Program-made: the position numbers and the translations under genes
Assembly (NCBI GenBank): GCA_902778895.1
Contig: CACYZF010000001.1
Location: forward strand, 62,001 to 126,000
Direction: 5' to 3'
DNA length: 64,000 nucleotides
DNA from: an uncultured bacterium
GTDB lineage: Bacteria > Verrucomicrobiota > Lentisphaeria > Victivallales > UBA1829
In this document: piece by piece, positions 16,582 through 28,529 of the stretch
Numbering within the stretch: the first letter of the stretch is position 1
Layout: each line of letters opens with the position of its first letter
The notes under the pieces: model-generated
What the model saw: the letters and a program-made list of their open reading frames with translations, nothing else
The model's database searches: none
What the model was told of the DNA's origin: nothing

Positions 16582-18285
16582 ATGAGCTCGAGCAAGAAAC
16601 CTGCCGCGAAGAAGCCCGCCGCGAAAAAGCCCGCGTCCGCCGCCGCGAAAAAGTCCGAAGCGAAAAAGACGGCCGCCGCGAAGAAGCCCGCGCCGAAGAA
16701 GCCCGCCGCGAAAAAGACGGTTCCCGAAGTCTATCCGGGCGAGACAGCGCCGGAACGTCTCATCAAGGCCGATTTCAAGGCTGTAAAGGGCAAGCGGTCC
16801 GACGTCTGGCGCGACTGCGTCGGGGCGGGGCGCATCGGCGAAGGGCTGCGCGACACCTGGCGCAAGCAGCTCGCGAAATGCAAAAAGGAACTCGGATTCC
16901 GGTATTTGCGCGCGCACGGTCTCTTCCACGACGAAATGCGTGTGTACAGCGAGGACAAGGCGGGCAATCCGGTGTACAACTTCATGTACATCGATGATGT
17001 GTTCGACTTCCTGCTCTCCATCGGCGTCAAGCCGTTCGTCGAACTCAGCTTCATGCCCGAGAAACTCGCCTCCGGCAAGACCACGATCTTCTGGTGGAAG
17101 GCCAACGTGACTCCGCCGAAGAAGCACGAACGCTGGGCCGACCTCATCCGCGCGACCATACAGCACTGGACCGAGCGTTACGGCGAGGACGAGGTGAAGA
17201 CGTGGCGGTTCGAGGTGTGGAACGAACCGGATCTGGACGTGTTCTGGGATCCCGGCAAAAAGACCACCATGCTCGACGCCTACCTCGAACTCTACAAGCA
17301 TACGGCGCGGGCGGTCAAGTCCGTGAACAAGGCGTATCCGGTCGGCGGTCCCTCCGGCGCCGGGCTCGACTTCATCGCTCCCCTCGTGACATACTGCCGC
17401 AAGAACCGTCTGCCGCTGGATTTCATCTCGTTCCACCAGTATGGATTCGATCCCGAGAACCCGGCCCTGCCGAAGATCGACCGGTTCGGCGGCAACTACA
17501 TCTACCTCATGAAGAACCTCCGGCACGTGGCCGACTGCTTCAACAAAAAGCTTGCGGACATCCGCAAAAACCTCCGCTGCAACGTTCCCGTCTACATCAC
17601 CGAGTGGCATGCGTCGCCGTCTCCGGTCGACCCGGTCCACGATTCGTATTTCGCCGCGCCGTTCATCCTGGAACAGCTCCGCAATACGGAAAAGATGGCG
17701 TGCATGAGCCTGTGGACATTCACGGACATCTTCGAGGAATGCGGTCCCGCGCCGCGTCCGTTCCACGGCGGATTTGGCCTCATCACGTTCCAGAGCATCC
17801 CGAAGGCCGCCTACCGCGCGTACCAGTGCCTGGCTGCGCTTGGCCCGACGGAGCTCGTCTCCAGCGACGCGTCGTCGTACGTCTGCAAGGACGCGAACGG
17901 CGGCGTGCAGGCGCTCTTCTGGGATCTCAGCCACCCCACGCAGGGCGGCAGGATCAGCAATCAGGACACCTTCTTCGATCCGCATCCGGCCAAGGACAAA
18001 GGCCATGCGCTGTTCAGCCTCACCGGACTCAAGGCCGGCGAATACGACTTGCGCGTGACCCGGATCGGTTACCGGGCGGGCGACGCGTATTCCGCGTGGC
18101 TTGAGGAGGACGGCGCGAAGACGGACATCAGCCGCGAGGAGATCGCACGTCTGACGCGCGTTTCCCTGCTCCGTCCGATGTACAGCGCGCAGGTCTCCGT
18201 CATGAAGGGCGAGGAATTCCAGCTCGGTCTGGACATGAAGCAGAACGACGTCTATTTCGTGGAGCTGATCCCCCTGAAGAAGTAA
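16582..18285 (+). CDS. GH39-like glycosidase with an N-terminal lysine/alanine-rich (histone H1-like) tail
   Basis: This encodes 567 residues. Residues 1-46 are a low-complexity Lys/Ala/Pro tail of repeated KKPA units, like the tail of histone H1 proteins; there is no signal peptide. GGAG seven nt before the ATG supports translation from the start of the tail. The rest is a clan GH-A barrel close to GH39 (beta-xylosidase/alpha-iduronidase family): the acid/base Glu215 in FEVWNEPDLDVFW, DFISFHQYG, and the nucleophile Glu341 in VYITEWHAS. A C-terminal beta domain follows (about 470-567). The substrate is likely a xylo- or urono-configured glycoside. The cationic tail on a cytosolic glycosidase is highly unusual; it may bind nucleic acid or an anionic surface (inference). 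Confidence 0.85.
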   Translation: MSSSKKPAAKKPAAKKPASAAAKKSEAKKTAAAKKPAPKKPAAKKTVPEVYPGETAPERLIKADFKAVKGKRSDVWRDCVGAGRIGEGLRDTWRKQLAKCKKELGFRYLRAHGLFHDEMRVYSEDKAGNPVYNFMYIDDVFDFLLSIGVKPFVELSFMPEKLASGKTTIFWWKANVTPPKKHERWADLIRATIQHWTERYGEDEVKTWRFEVWNEPDLDVFWDPGKKTTMLDAYLELYKHTARAVKSVNKAYPVGGPSGAGLDFIAPLVTYCRKNRLPLDFISFHQYGFDPENPALPKIDRFGGNYIYLMKNLRHVADCFNKKLADIRKNLRCNVPVYITEWHASPSPVDPVHDSYFAAPFILEQLRNTEKMACMSLWTFTDIFEECGPAPRPFHGGFGLITFQSIPKAAYRAYQCLAALGPTELVSSDASSYVCKDANGGVQALFWDLSHPTQGGRISNQDTFFDPHPAKDKGHALFSLTGLKAGEYDLRVTRIGYRAGDAYSAWLEEDGAKTDISREEIARLTRVSLLRPMYSAQVSVMKGEEFQLGLDMKQNDVYFVELIPLKK

Positions 18286-18292
18286 CGGGAGG

Positions 18293-18337
18293 GCAGGTCC
18301 TGCGCTGAAGCAGTGCCGGGCATCGTCATTCCGGCAC
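18293..18337 (-). repeat. Two-hairpin dispersed repeat, copy E
   Basis: It starts 8 nt after the GH39 stop. On the minus strand: hairpin 1 (GTGCCGG 18337-18331 with CCGGCAC 18319-18313), an 8-nt linker TGCTTCAG (18312-18305), then a compact hairpin 2 (GCAGG/CCTGC, 18303-18293). Order and linker length match copies A and B. Confidence 0.5.
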
Positions 18338-18351
18338 AAGCACGCTTTTCC

Positions 18352-18386
18352 AAAAAGAAAACCCGTACCGTTTGTCGCGGTACGGG
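18352..18386 (-). terminator. Terminator of the thioredoxin-fold gene
   Basis: Stem CCCGTACCG (18362-18370) with CGGTACGGG (18378-18386). The minus strand then reads TTTTCTTTTT (18361-18352). Confidence 0.9.
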
Positions 18387-18417
18387 ATTATTGTATCTGC
18401 TTGTTTGAGGGAGACGC

Positions 18418-19299
18418 TTATTTCTCGGCGGGAGCCTGCGGTTTCGCATCCTTTTTCGCTTTTTCGGCTGCTTCTTCCGCTTCTTCTTTGGCTTCTTCGA
18501 CCGCTTCTTCGATGGCCTCCTTGACCTCCTCGATGATTTCCTTCGCCTCTTCGGCTTCCCTGGCTTCTTCCCTGGCTTCTTCGGCCTGATACGCCTTCAG
18601 CCACTCCTGGAAATCGCCCTCGGGATTGAGCGGGATACGGAGAACGCCGTTTTCATCAGGAATATTGGTTTCCGCGGAATTCGTGTTCTGAGCTTTTTCC
18701 GCAGGCTTTTTGTCCGGTTTCTGCGCGGGCTTTTTCGCAGGCTTCTTCGCTTCGGCCTTCTTTTCGTCGGTTTTCACCTCGGCTTTCTTGACTTCGGGTT
18801 TCGGCGGCGTGTATTTCTTTACGAATCCGTCGAGGTATTCTGCGTAGCGTTTCGGCGGGTCGAAATCCATGATTTCGTTGATCTTCCGGCGATGCTTCTC
18901 GGCGCTGCCGTCAGCCTTGATGAAATCGATGTAGATATTTCCGTTTGCATCCAGCAGCAGGGCGGTCGGGAGAATGGTGATACCGAATTGTGTGCGGAGC
19001 TGCCTGTTCTGCTGGGAGATGTTCTTTGGCTGAAGATGGGACGCGTTCGGGAAATCGATCTTCAGGAGCACGAGCTTCTTGTCGGCATATTCCTGGAATT
19101 TCCTCTGGCTGAAAATGGTCCGTTCGAGGCTGCGGTCTGGCGCGGCGTCCGAGTTAGTGAACAGGATATAGATCGGGCGCTTGGTCTTCAGCGACTCGGC
19201 TTTGGCTTTTTCAAAATCTGTGAACCACTCGGCTGCGGAAAGGGCAGGGGCGAGCACGGCTGTTGCAAGGAAACAGCAAAGGGCGAGAAGGAATTTCAT
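18418..19299 (-). CDS. Exported thioredoxin-fold protein lacking the CXXC motif, with a charged tail
   Basis: The 293-residue protein has a signal peptide ending LSAAEW (cleavage near residue 23). Residues 24-160 follow the thioredoxin_7/DUF255-like pattern: KTKRPIYILFTNSDAAPD, then FPNASHL and the cis-proline loop ITILPTALLLD. Where related thiol enzymes have CxxC after the first strand, this protein has AAPD, so it cannot act as a normal disulfide reductase. Residues 170-205 are Lys/Pro/Ala-rich (repeated KKPA), and the last ~70 are Glu/Ala/Lys-rich and probably a coiled coil. It may be a chaperone or scaffold (inference). A KKPA stretch also begins the neighbouring GH39 protein. It is transcribed alone, with a promoter at 19347-19374. 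Confidence 0.82.
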   Translation of the reverse strand: MKFLLALCCFLATAVLAPALSAAEWFTDFEKAKAESLKTKRPIYILFTNSDAAPDRSLERTIFSQRKFQEYADKKLVLLKIDFPNASHLQPKNISQQNRQLRTQFGITILPTALLLDANGNIYIDFIKADGSAEKHRRKINEIMDFDPPKRYAEYLDGFVKKYTPPKPEVKKAEVKTDEKKAEAKKPAKKPAQKPDKKPAEKAQNTNSAETNIPDENGVLRIPLNPEGDFQEWLKAYQAEEAREEAREAEEAKEIIEEVKEAIEEAVEEAKEEAEEAAEKAKKDAKPQAPAEK

Positions 19300-19346
19300 G
19301 GCATCACACCTTTCTGTTAATGGTTTGATTGTCGGATTTTCCTCAT

Positions 19347-19374
19347 ACTATACCACAAAAACGCGGAAAGTCAA
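19347..19374 (-). promoter_or_regulatory. Promoter of the thioredoxin-fold gene
   Basis: Minus strand TTGACT (19374-19369), 16-nt spacer, TATAGT (19352-19347) preceded by TTGTGG. The start codon is 47 nt downstream. Confidence 0.85.
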
Positions 19375-19402
19375 GCCGGAAGGACGGTGTGTTCCCTCCG
19401 GT

Positions 19403-23164
<3,762 letters not shown>

Positions 23165-23320
23165 ATTGTAGTACCTCAATTTTCGGCGGATGAAAGCCTG
23201 ATCGAACGAGGAATGCGGCCACGACGGTCGGCATCCCGTACTTTCGATACCATAACTTACAACAAAAAAATGAGAATGCAAGCCATAAAATAAGGAAAAA
23301 GACTTTTTTTTCGTGTCATC

Positions 23321-23348
23321 TTGCATTTTCCGGATTTCGTGGTATAGT
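23321..23348 (+). promoter_or_regulatory. Promoter of the cation efflux gene
   Basis: TTGCAT (23321-23326), 16-nt spacer, TATAGT (23343-23348) preceded by TTCGTGG. It closely resembles the promoter at 33635. Confidence 0.8.
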
Positions 23349-23409
23349 TCTGTAGTTTTTTCTTCATCATCTGCACACTTCAATCATAAAGTTTTTTCCG
23401 CACAACAGA

Positions 23410-24408
23410 ATGCCGTATCCCGCGGTGTTCCGGCGGAGCCTGTACCGAACCATGCCGTCCGAGACAAAACAGAACACGCAAACGATCCGCACCGTGCGGT
23501 TCGTCACGGTCGTCGGGATGATATTGAACATCGTCCTGGCCGCCGCCAAGGCCGCGGGCGGCCTGTTTTTCTACAGTCAGGCGCTTCTCGCCGATGCCGT
23601 GCACAGCCTGTCCGACCTCGCGACCGATCTGGCGGTGATCTTCGGCGTGAAATTCTGGTCCGCGCCGCCCGACCGGCAGCATCCGTACGGACACGGCCGC
23701 ATCGAGACGCTTGTTTCGGCGTTCATCGGCATCGCGCTCGCCGCGGTGGCGGTCGGGCTGGTCTGGGACGCGGTCGGCATGATCCGCCACGGATCGTCGC
23801 ACGGTCCCGCGGGATATGCGTTCGCGATCGCCGTCTTTTCCATTGTCTCCAAGGAAGTGCTGTTCCGCTGGACCATGGCGAAGGCGAGGTGCGTGAAGTC
23901 GATCGCGATGGAGGCCAATGCCTGGCATCACAGGAGCGACGCATTGAGCTCGATTCCCGCCTCCATAGCGATCGCGGTCGCCTATTTCTTCCCGAAACTG
24001 CAATTCATCGATCCCGTCGGCGCCATCTTCGTCTCTTTCTTCGTGCTTCACGCGGCGTGGACGATCATCCGGCCCGCGCTGCAGGAGCTCTCCGAAGCGG
24101 GCGTCTCTCAGGAGGACCAGGCGAAGATCTACCGCATGGCGACCTCGCTCCCCGGCATCCTCGGCGCGCATGCGCTCCGAACCCGCAATGCCGGCGGTGC
24201 GATCTGGGCGGACATCCATATCATCGTTGATCCGGATATGACCGTCCGCGAAGGGCACGAGATCTCGCATCAGGTCCGCGACCTGCTTGTGGATTCCGAC
24301 CTGAACATCGTCGATGTGGTGGTCCACCTGGAACCGCCGTCCCCGTCGCGCTCCAAATCCCCGTCGTCAAAGAATCAGGATCAGCCCGATCTGCCGTTCC
24401 GATCCTGA
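23410..24408 (+). CDS. Cation diffusion facilitator (CDF) metal exporter
   Basis: The 332-residue protein has about six membrane helices and a C-terminal cytosolic domain. Family marks are LLADAVHSLSDLATD (HxxxD metal site, helix II), DRQHPYGHGRIETL after it, and WHHRSDALSS (HxxxD, helix V). It exchanges protons for Zn2+, Fe2+ or Mn2+ in the inner membrane. The start at 23410 has no clear ribosome site; ATG at 23452 (MPSETK) is an alternative that would cut 14 residues before the first conserved region. The last ~25 residues are a Pro/Ser-rich tail. The metal is not decided by the visible residues. Confidence 0.92.
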   Translation: MPYPAVFRRSLYRTMPSETKQNTQTIRTVRFVTVVGMILNIVLAAAKAAGGLFFYSQALLADAVHSLSDLATDLAVIFGVKFWSAPPDRQHPYGHGRIETLVSAFIGIALAAVAVGLVWDAVGMIRHGSSHGPAGYAFAIAVFSIVSKEVLFRWTMAKARCVKSIAMEANAWHHRSDALSSIPASIAIAVAYFFPKLQFIDPVGAIFVSFFVLHAAWTIIRPALQELSEAGVSQEDQAKIYRMATSLPGILGAHALRTRNAGGAIWADIHIIVDPDMTVREGHEISHQVRDLLVDSDLNIVDVVVHLEPPSPSRSKSPSSKNQDQPDLPFRS

Positions 24409-24413
24409 TTTTT
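24373..24413 (+). terminator. Terminator overlapping the end of the CDF gene
   Basis: Perfect 10-bp stem AATCAGGATC (24373-24382) with GATCCTGATT (24401-24410), 18-nt loop, then a short T-run. The stop codon lies inside the 3' arm. Confidence 0.65.
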
Positions 24414-24426
24414 CTGAAATAAATAC

Positions 24427-24590
24427 AGGTCCTGAAACGAATCCGGTTCGCATGGAATCCGATCCGGTCTCCGGTTCATGTTTTGTTGCGAAAATGCCTG
24501 AACTGTCCGGAAACCGGAAAAGATTTGTGCGGCATGTCGGAGACACGGAGAAAAAATCGTTAGTTTTTAAGAGTTTTTACGGAAAACGAT
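24427..24590. other. Intergenic stretch before the hydrogenase operon promoter
   Basis: No open frame with a ribosome site is seen here. It contains small inverted CCGG pairs (about 24464-24476 and 24509-24521) of no known type. The operon promoter follows at 24591. Confidence 0.5.
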
Positions 24591-24619
24591 TTGAAAAATC
24601 GGGAAAAATGTGGTAAATT
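24591..24619 (+). promoter_or_regulatory. Promoter of the hydrogenase operon
   Basis: TTGAAA (24591-24596), 17-nt spacer, TAAATT (24614-24619) preceded by AATGTGG. A perfect TATAAT (24621-24626) lies just behind but lacks a well-placed -35. The leader to the first ATG is about 100 nt. Confidence 0.75.
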
Positions 24620-24727
24620 ATATAATCGATAAAAAAATATCGAATGCGCCCGCCGTTGCACCGCGACGTTCGTTTTCGATCCGTTTCGAAAGATACATAG
24701 TTTCCACTGCATACCTGGAGCCGTTTC

Positions 24728-24976
24728 ATGAAACGCAAAATCGTCATTTGTATGGGAAGCAGCTGCTTTGCCCGCGGCAATGAGGAGAATCTCCGCGTGA
24801 TCGAGGATTTCCTGAAGTCGAACAATCTGCAGGCGGAAGTGCTTCTTTCCGGCCGCTGCTGCGCGGGTCTCTGCGCGGAAGGACCGAACCTCATCATTGA
24901 CGAAACGACTTACAGCCATGTGAGCAAAGAAGCCCTGATCGACATCCTGAACCGCGAGTTTCTCGCGAACAAATAA
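24728..24976 (+). CDS. Small [2Fe-2S] thioredoxin-like ferredoxin
   Basis: The 82-residue protein is made of the thioredoxin-like [2Fe-2S] ferredoxin fold only. Cysteines sit in ICMGSSC (Cys8, Cys13) and GRCCAGLC (Cys44 or 45, Cys49), the C-x4-C plus C-x3-C pattern of NuoE C-terminal domains and NuoF N-terminal domains. It probably carries electrons to or from the sensory hydrogenase next door; such small proteins are regular partners in HydS clusters. It opens the operon and is followed after 15 nt by the hydS-like gene. Confidence 0.88.
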   Translation: MKRKIVICMGSSCFARGNEENLRVIEDFLKSNNLQAEVLLSGRCCAGLCAEGPNLIIDETTYSHVSKEALIDILNREFLANK

Positions 24977-24991
24977 AACGAGGACTGAGCC

Positions 24992-26731
24992 ATGAACCAG
25001 GGATATCCGGTTTTTACCGCCGACGCCGAGTGCCAGGACTGCTTCAAATGCGTCCGGCGCTGCCCCGTGAAAGCGATCAAGGTCGAAGACGGCCATGCCT
25101 CCGTCATGCCGGAACTCTGCATCGCGTGCGGCGGCTGCGTCGAAGTCTGCCCCGTTCACGCGAAGAAGATCCGCGACGACATGACGCGCGCCCGTCAGCT
25201 CATCCTCGGCCCCGATCCCGTCTATGTTTCGCTGGCTCCGTCGTGGGTGAGCGAGTTCAAGGGACTTCCCGCGAAGAACATGATCGCCTCGCTGAAGAAG
25301 CTCGGGTTCGCCGGAGTCGGCGAGACCGCGATCGGCGCGCAGGCGGTTTCCGACGCGCTTGCGCTGGAACTGAAGGATTTCAAAAGCGGCCTGAAAATCT
25401 CGTCCGCATGCCCCGTGGTCGACGATTTCATCTGCAAATACATGCCGGAATTCGCTCCGTGCATCACGAAGGTGCTGTCGCCCGCGCTGACGCACGCGAA
25501 ACTTTTGAAGAAGGAATTCGGCGCGAACGCGAAGGTGGTGTTCATCGGCCCGTGCATCGCGAAGAAGAACGAATCCGACCGGCACGGCGACCTGATCTCG
25601 CTCGCGATGCTGTTCTCGCGCCTGCGCCAGTGGTTCCGCAGCATGCAGATCGACCCGTGGCGCGTGGAGACGACCGACGCGGACGTCTTCGTGCCGCAGG
25701 CCGCGCGCGAAGGCACGCTGTACCCGATCGAGGGCGGCATGAACGATACGATCAAACTGCATCCGGGCTGCGGCCATGTGAAATACGTCGCGGTGACCGG
25801 ACTTGACAGCCTCCGCCTCACGCTCGAGGGGCTCCATCCGCGCGACATCCGCGAACCGGTTTTTCTGGAAACGCTCGCCTGCCAGGGCGGCTGCGTCCAC
25901 GGACCGGGCACGGAACACGGCGCGCCGGGCCTCATGGAACGCCTCCGCATCCTCCGCATGGCCGACGTGCCGGAGACGGTCTCCGACCGCGAACCGGAAG
26001 TGACGCTGGACCTGGACTACAAGGAAGCGCCCGCGGCTGGGAAGGACGTCTCGCTGCACGAGATTCGTCAGGCTCTGCTCCGCGTGGGCAAGAAGAACAA
26101 GGAAGACGAACTGAACTGCGGCGGCTGCGGATACAACACCTGCCTCAACTTCGCCAAGGCGCTGATCGCGGGCAAGGCCGAACCGAACATGTGCGTCTCC
26201 TACATGCGCAAGCTCGCCCAGAAGAAATCCAACGCCATCCTGCGGTGCATCCCGGCGGCCGTGGTGATCGTCGACCAGAGCCTCACGCTCATCGAATCCA
26301 ACCACAGATTTGCCGAACTCTGCGGCGAATCGGCGCTCGACGTGTGGAACGTGCTGCCCGGCATGGCCGGCGCCGCGCTCGACACTTTCATCAGCTTCTC
26401 CGATCTCTTCCGCGAGGTCCTGACCACGAAAAACGAGCTTTCGCGCGACACGATCCACGTGAACGGGCGGCTCATAAGCCTGTACATCTTCAACATCGAC
26501 CCCGGACAGGTCGTCGGCGCGATGATGTTCGACGTGACGCGCACGGAATTCCGCCGCGAGGAGATCGCCGCCCAGGCGCGCGAAGTCATCCGCAAGAACC
26601 TGGCGACGGTGCAGGATATCGCGTGCAAGCTCGGCGAGCACATGGCCGATACGGAGATCCTGCTGCGGTCCATCGCGGAAAACTACGCGGATTCGCCGAC
26701 AGACGACGAGTTCCAGAAGAAATACAAATGA
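24992..26731 (+). CDS. Sensory-type [FeFe] hydrogenase with PAS domain (HydS-like)
   Basis: This encodes 579 residues. N-terminal paired [4Fe-4S] motifs (CQDCFKCVRRCP from Cys14; CIACGGCVEVCP) lead into the H-cluster domain: L1 SSACP (residues 137-141), L2 GPCIAKK with Cys188, and L3 ETLACQGGCVHG with Cys297 and Cys301. The first Cys of the catalytic TSCCP motif, the proton relay of true hydrogenases, is Ala139 here. This is the known hallmark of slow, sensory group C/D enzymes. A further four-cysteine Fe-S motif follows (CGGCGYNTC plus NMC, near 370-398), then a PAS domain (about 410-520) and a short coil. It likely senses H2 or redox state and signals to the phosphatase encoded next. Confidence 0.92.
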   Translation: MNQGYPVFTADAECQDCFKCVRRCPVKAIKVEDGHASVMPELCIACGGCVEVCPVHAKKIRDDMTRARQLILGPDPVYVSLAPSWVSEFKGLPAKNMIASLKKLGFAGVGETAIGAQAVSDALALELKDFKSGLKISSACPVVDDFICKYMPEFAPCITKVLSPALTHAKLLKKEFGANAKVVFIGPCIAKKNESDRHGDLISLAMLFSRLRQWFRSMQIDPWRVETTDADVFVPQAAREGTLYPIEGGMNDTIKLHPGCGHVKYVAVTGLDSLRLTLEGLHPRDIREPVFLETLACQGGCVHGPGTEHGAPGLMERLRILRMADVPETVSDREPEVTLDLDYKEAPAAGKDVSLHEIRQALLRVGKKNKEDELNCGGCGYNTCLNFAKALIAGKAEPNMCVSYMRKLAQKKSNAILRCIPAAVVIVDQSLTLIESNHRFAELCGESALDVWNVLPGMAGAALDTFISFSDLFREVLTTKNELSRDTIHVNGRLISLYIFNIDPGQVVGAMMFDVTRTEFRREEIAAQAREVIRKNLATVQDIACKLGEHMADTEILLRSIAENYADSPTDDEFQKKYK

Positions 26732-26749
26732 TCCTCAGGTGACCGGACG

Positions 26750-27934
26750 ATGAGCGAACCCTTCTTTATAGACCTCGGATTCAGCCAGTGTCGCAAGCAC
26801 GGCGAGGACATCTGCGGCGACGCCTTCAAGTTCATCAAGAACATGGAGGATTCGCGCGTGGTGGCCGTGCTGTCGGACGGTCTGGGCAGCGGCGTGAAGG
26901 CGAACATTCTCGCCTCCATGACCGCGACGATGGCGCTGAAGTTCGCCAACGAGCTCACCGGCCCCCGCGGCATCCTGCACGCCGCCGAGATCATGATGGA
27001 CGCCCTCCCGATCTGCCAGGTCCGCAAGATCAGCTACGCCACGTTCACGATCCTGAACGCCTGGCCGGACGGCAACGTCCGCATCATCGAAATGGGCAAT
27101 CCGGCGTTCGTGCTGCTCCGAAACGACAAGGTCGTCAGCGTGCCGTACGACGAGCTGAACCCGTCCAAATACGACAACCGCAGCATGAAGGTGTACCACT
27201 TCAAGGTCGACATGTGGGACCGCATCGTCTTCTTCTCCGACGGCGTCACGCAGGCCGCGATCGGCTCGGACGAGCTTCCGCTCGGCTGGCGCGAAAGCGG
27301 CGTTTCCGAATACCTCGTGGACTATCTGAGCAACAGTCTGGACGTGTCCTCCTACGAAGTCGCGGAGCACGTGATCTCGGAGGCGATCAGCAAGGAGCCG
27401 CACAACATCAACAAGGACGACATGACCTGCGCGGCGCTGTATTTCCGCAATCCGCGCGAGATGCTGCTTTTCACCGGGCCTCCGTACGATTCCGCCCGCG
27501 ACGCCGAATGCGCGTCGTTCCTGAAGAATTTCGTGGGCGACAAGGCGATTTGCGGCGGCACCAGCGCGGAAATCGTGTCGCGCGAGCTCGGCCGTGAACT
27601 GAAGATGGACCTGTCGAGCATCTCCCCGGACATGCCCCCGATGTCCACCATGGACGGCGTCAACCTCGTGACGGAAGGCATCTTCACGCTCTCGAAGGCC
27701 GCGACCTACCTGGAGGAGGTCGACGGCGGACGCCACAACGATCCCGCCGGTCTCCTGACCCGCCTGATGCTCCGCAACGACGTGATCACGTTCCTGGTCG
27801 GGACGCGCATCAACGAAGCGCATCAGGACCCGAACCTGCCGCACGACCTGGAGCTGCGCCGGAACATCGTGCAGCGGCTGGCTCACACGCTCGAAAACCA
27901 TTATCTGAAGAAAGTCGTCATCAAATACGTTTGA
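26750..27934 (+). CDS. SpoIIE-type PP2C serine/threonine phosphatase
   Basis: The 394-residue protein opens with the PP2C_SpoIIE layout: GEDICGDAFKF, then VVAVLSDGLGSGVKANILASM (metal Asp, SDGLGSG), a middle NPAFVLLRN, and DRIVFFSDGVTQA followed by NKDDMTCAALYF, the C-terminal metal aspartates. After ~240 residues a separate ~150-residue C-terminal region of unclear fold follows. In PAS-hydrogenase clusters a phosphatase of this kind is the regular neighbour and is thought to relay the hydrogenase signal by partner switching. The target (an anti-sigma antagonist, for example) is not in this window. No signal peptide or membrane helix is seen. Confidence 0.88.
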   Translation: MSEPFFIDLGFSQCRKHGEDICGDAFKFIKNMEDSRVVAVLSDGLGSGVKANILASMTATMALKFANELTGPRGILHAAEIMMDALPICQVRKISYATFTILNAWPDGNVRIIEMGNPAFVLLRNDKVVSVPYDELNPSKYDNRSMKVYHFKVDMWDRIVFFSDGVTQAAIGSDELPLGWRESGVSEYLVDYLSNSLDVSSYEVAEHVISEAISKEPHNINKDDMTCAALYFRNPREMLLFTGPPYDSARDAECASFLKNFVGDKAICGGTSAEIVSRELGRELKMDLSSISPDMPPMSTMDGVNLVTEGIFTLSKAATYLEEVDGGRHNDPAGLLTRLMLRNDVITFLVGTRINEAHQDPNLPHDLELRRNIVQRLAHTLENHYLKKVVIKYV

Positions 27935-27986
27935 CATAACTTATTTGCCATACCCAAACCCTCACAACAACCCCATGGAGAAACCT

Positions 27987-28511
27987 ATGCAGGAAACCCT
28001 GGAAAAGACTCGTGCGATGGTGCACCACCTCGCGGCGGTCAACGAGATCCTCGAAAAGAACGGGAACGACCCCTCCCGGCTCATCCCGATCCTTCAGGAG
28101 GTACAGGAAGTTTACAAGTACCTTTCGAAGGACGTCATCAGCTATGTGGCCACGTCGCTCGACGTGCCCGTGGCGCATGTGTACGGCGTTGCCACGTTCT
28201 ACGCCCACTTCTCCCTGAACCCGAAGGGAAAACACATCTTCCGTCTCTGCGACGGCACCGCCTGCCATGTGAAGAAGTCCATGGGACTGCTCGAGGCCAT
28301 CTACAAGAAGCTCGGCCTCTGCGACGAAAAGCGCACCACCGATGACCTCCTCTTCACCGTCGAGATCGTGAACTGCCTCGGCGCCTGCGGTCTTGCCCCC
28401 GTGATCGTCATCGACGGCGAAGTCCACGGCCAGGCCACCCCGGAACAGGTCGAGAAGATCATCGACGAGATCACGGCCGCCGAAGCCGCCGCGGAATCCG
28501 AAAACAAGTAA
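27987..28511 (+). CDS. hydC: NAD-linked [FeFe] hydrogenase, NuoE-like [2Fe-2S] subunit (HydC/HndA)
   Basis: ATG at 27987 is chosen because GGAG lies six nt before it and the protein then has the usual family length (174 residues). The helical N-terminal part ends VAHVYGVATFYAHFSL, a NuoE signature. The thioredoxin-like part holds LCDGTACHVKKS and NCLGACGLAPVIVIDG, giving the four [2Fe-2S] cysteines (C-x4-C and C-x3-C). It is the small subunit linking NuoF-type flavin chemistry to HydA. It starts 52 nt after the phosphatase and 18 nt before the NuoF-like gene. Confidence 0.93.
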   Translation: MQETLEKTRAMVHHLAAVNEILEKNGNDPSRLIPILQEVQEVYKYLSKDVISYVATSLDVPVAHVYGVATFYAHFSLNPKGKHIFRLCDGTACHVKKSMGLLEAIYKKLGLCDEKRTTDDLLFTVEIVNCLGACGLAPVIVIDGEVHGQATPEQVEKIIDEITAAEAAAESENK

Positions 28512-28529
28512 CGAAGGGAATCACATACG

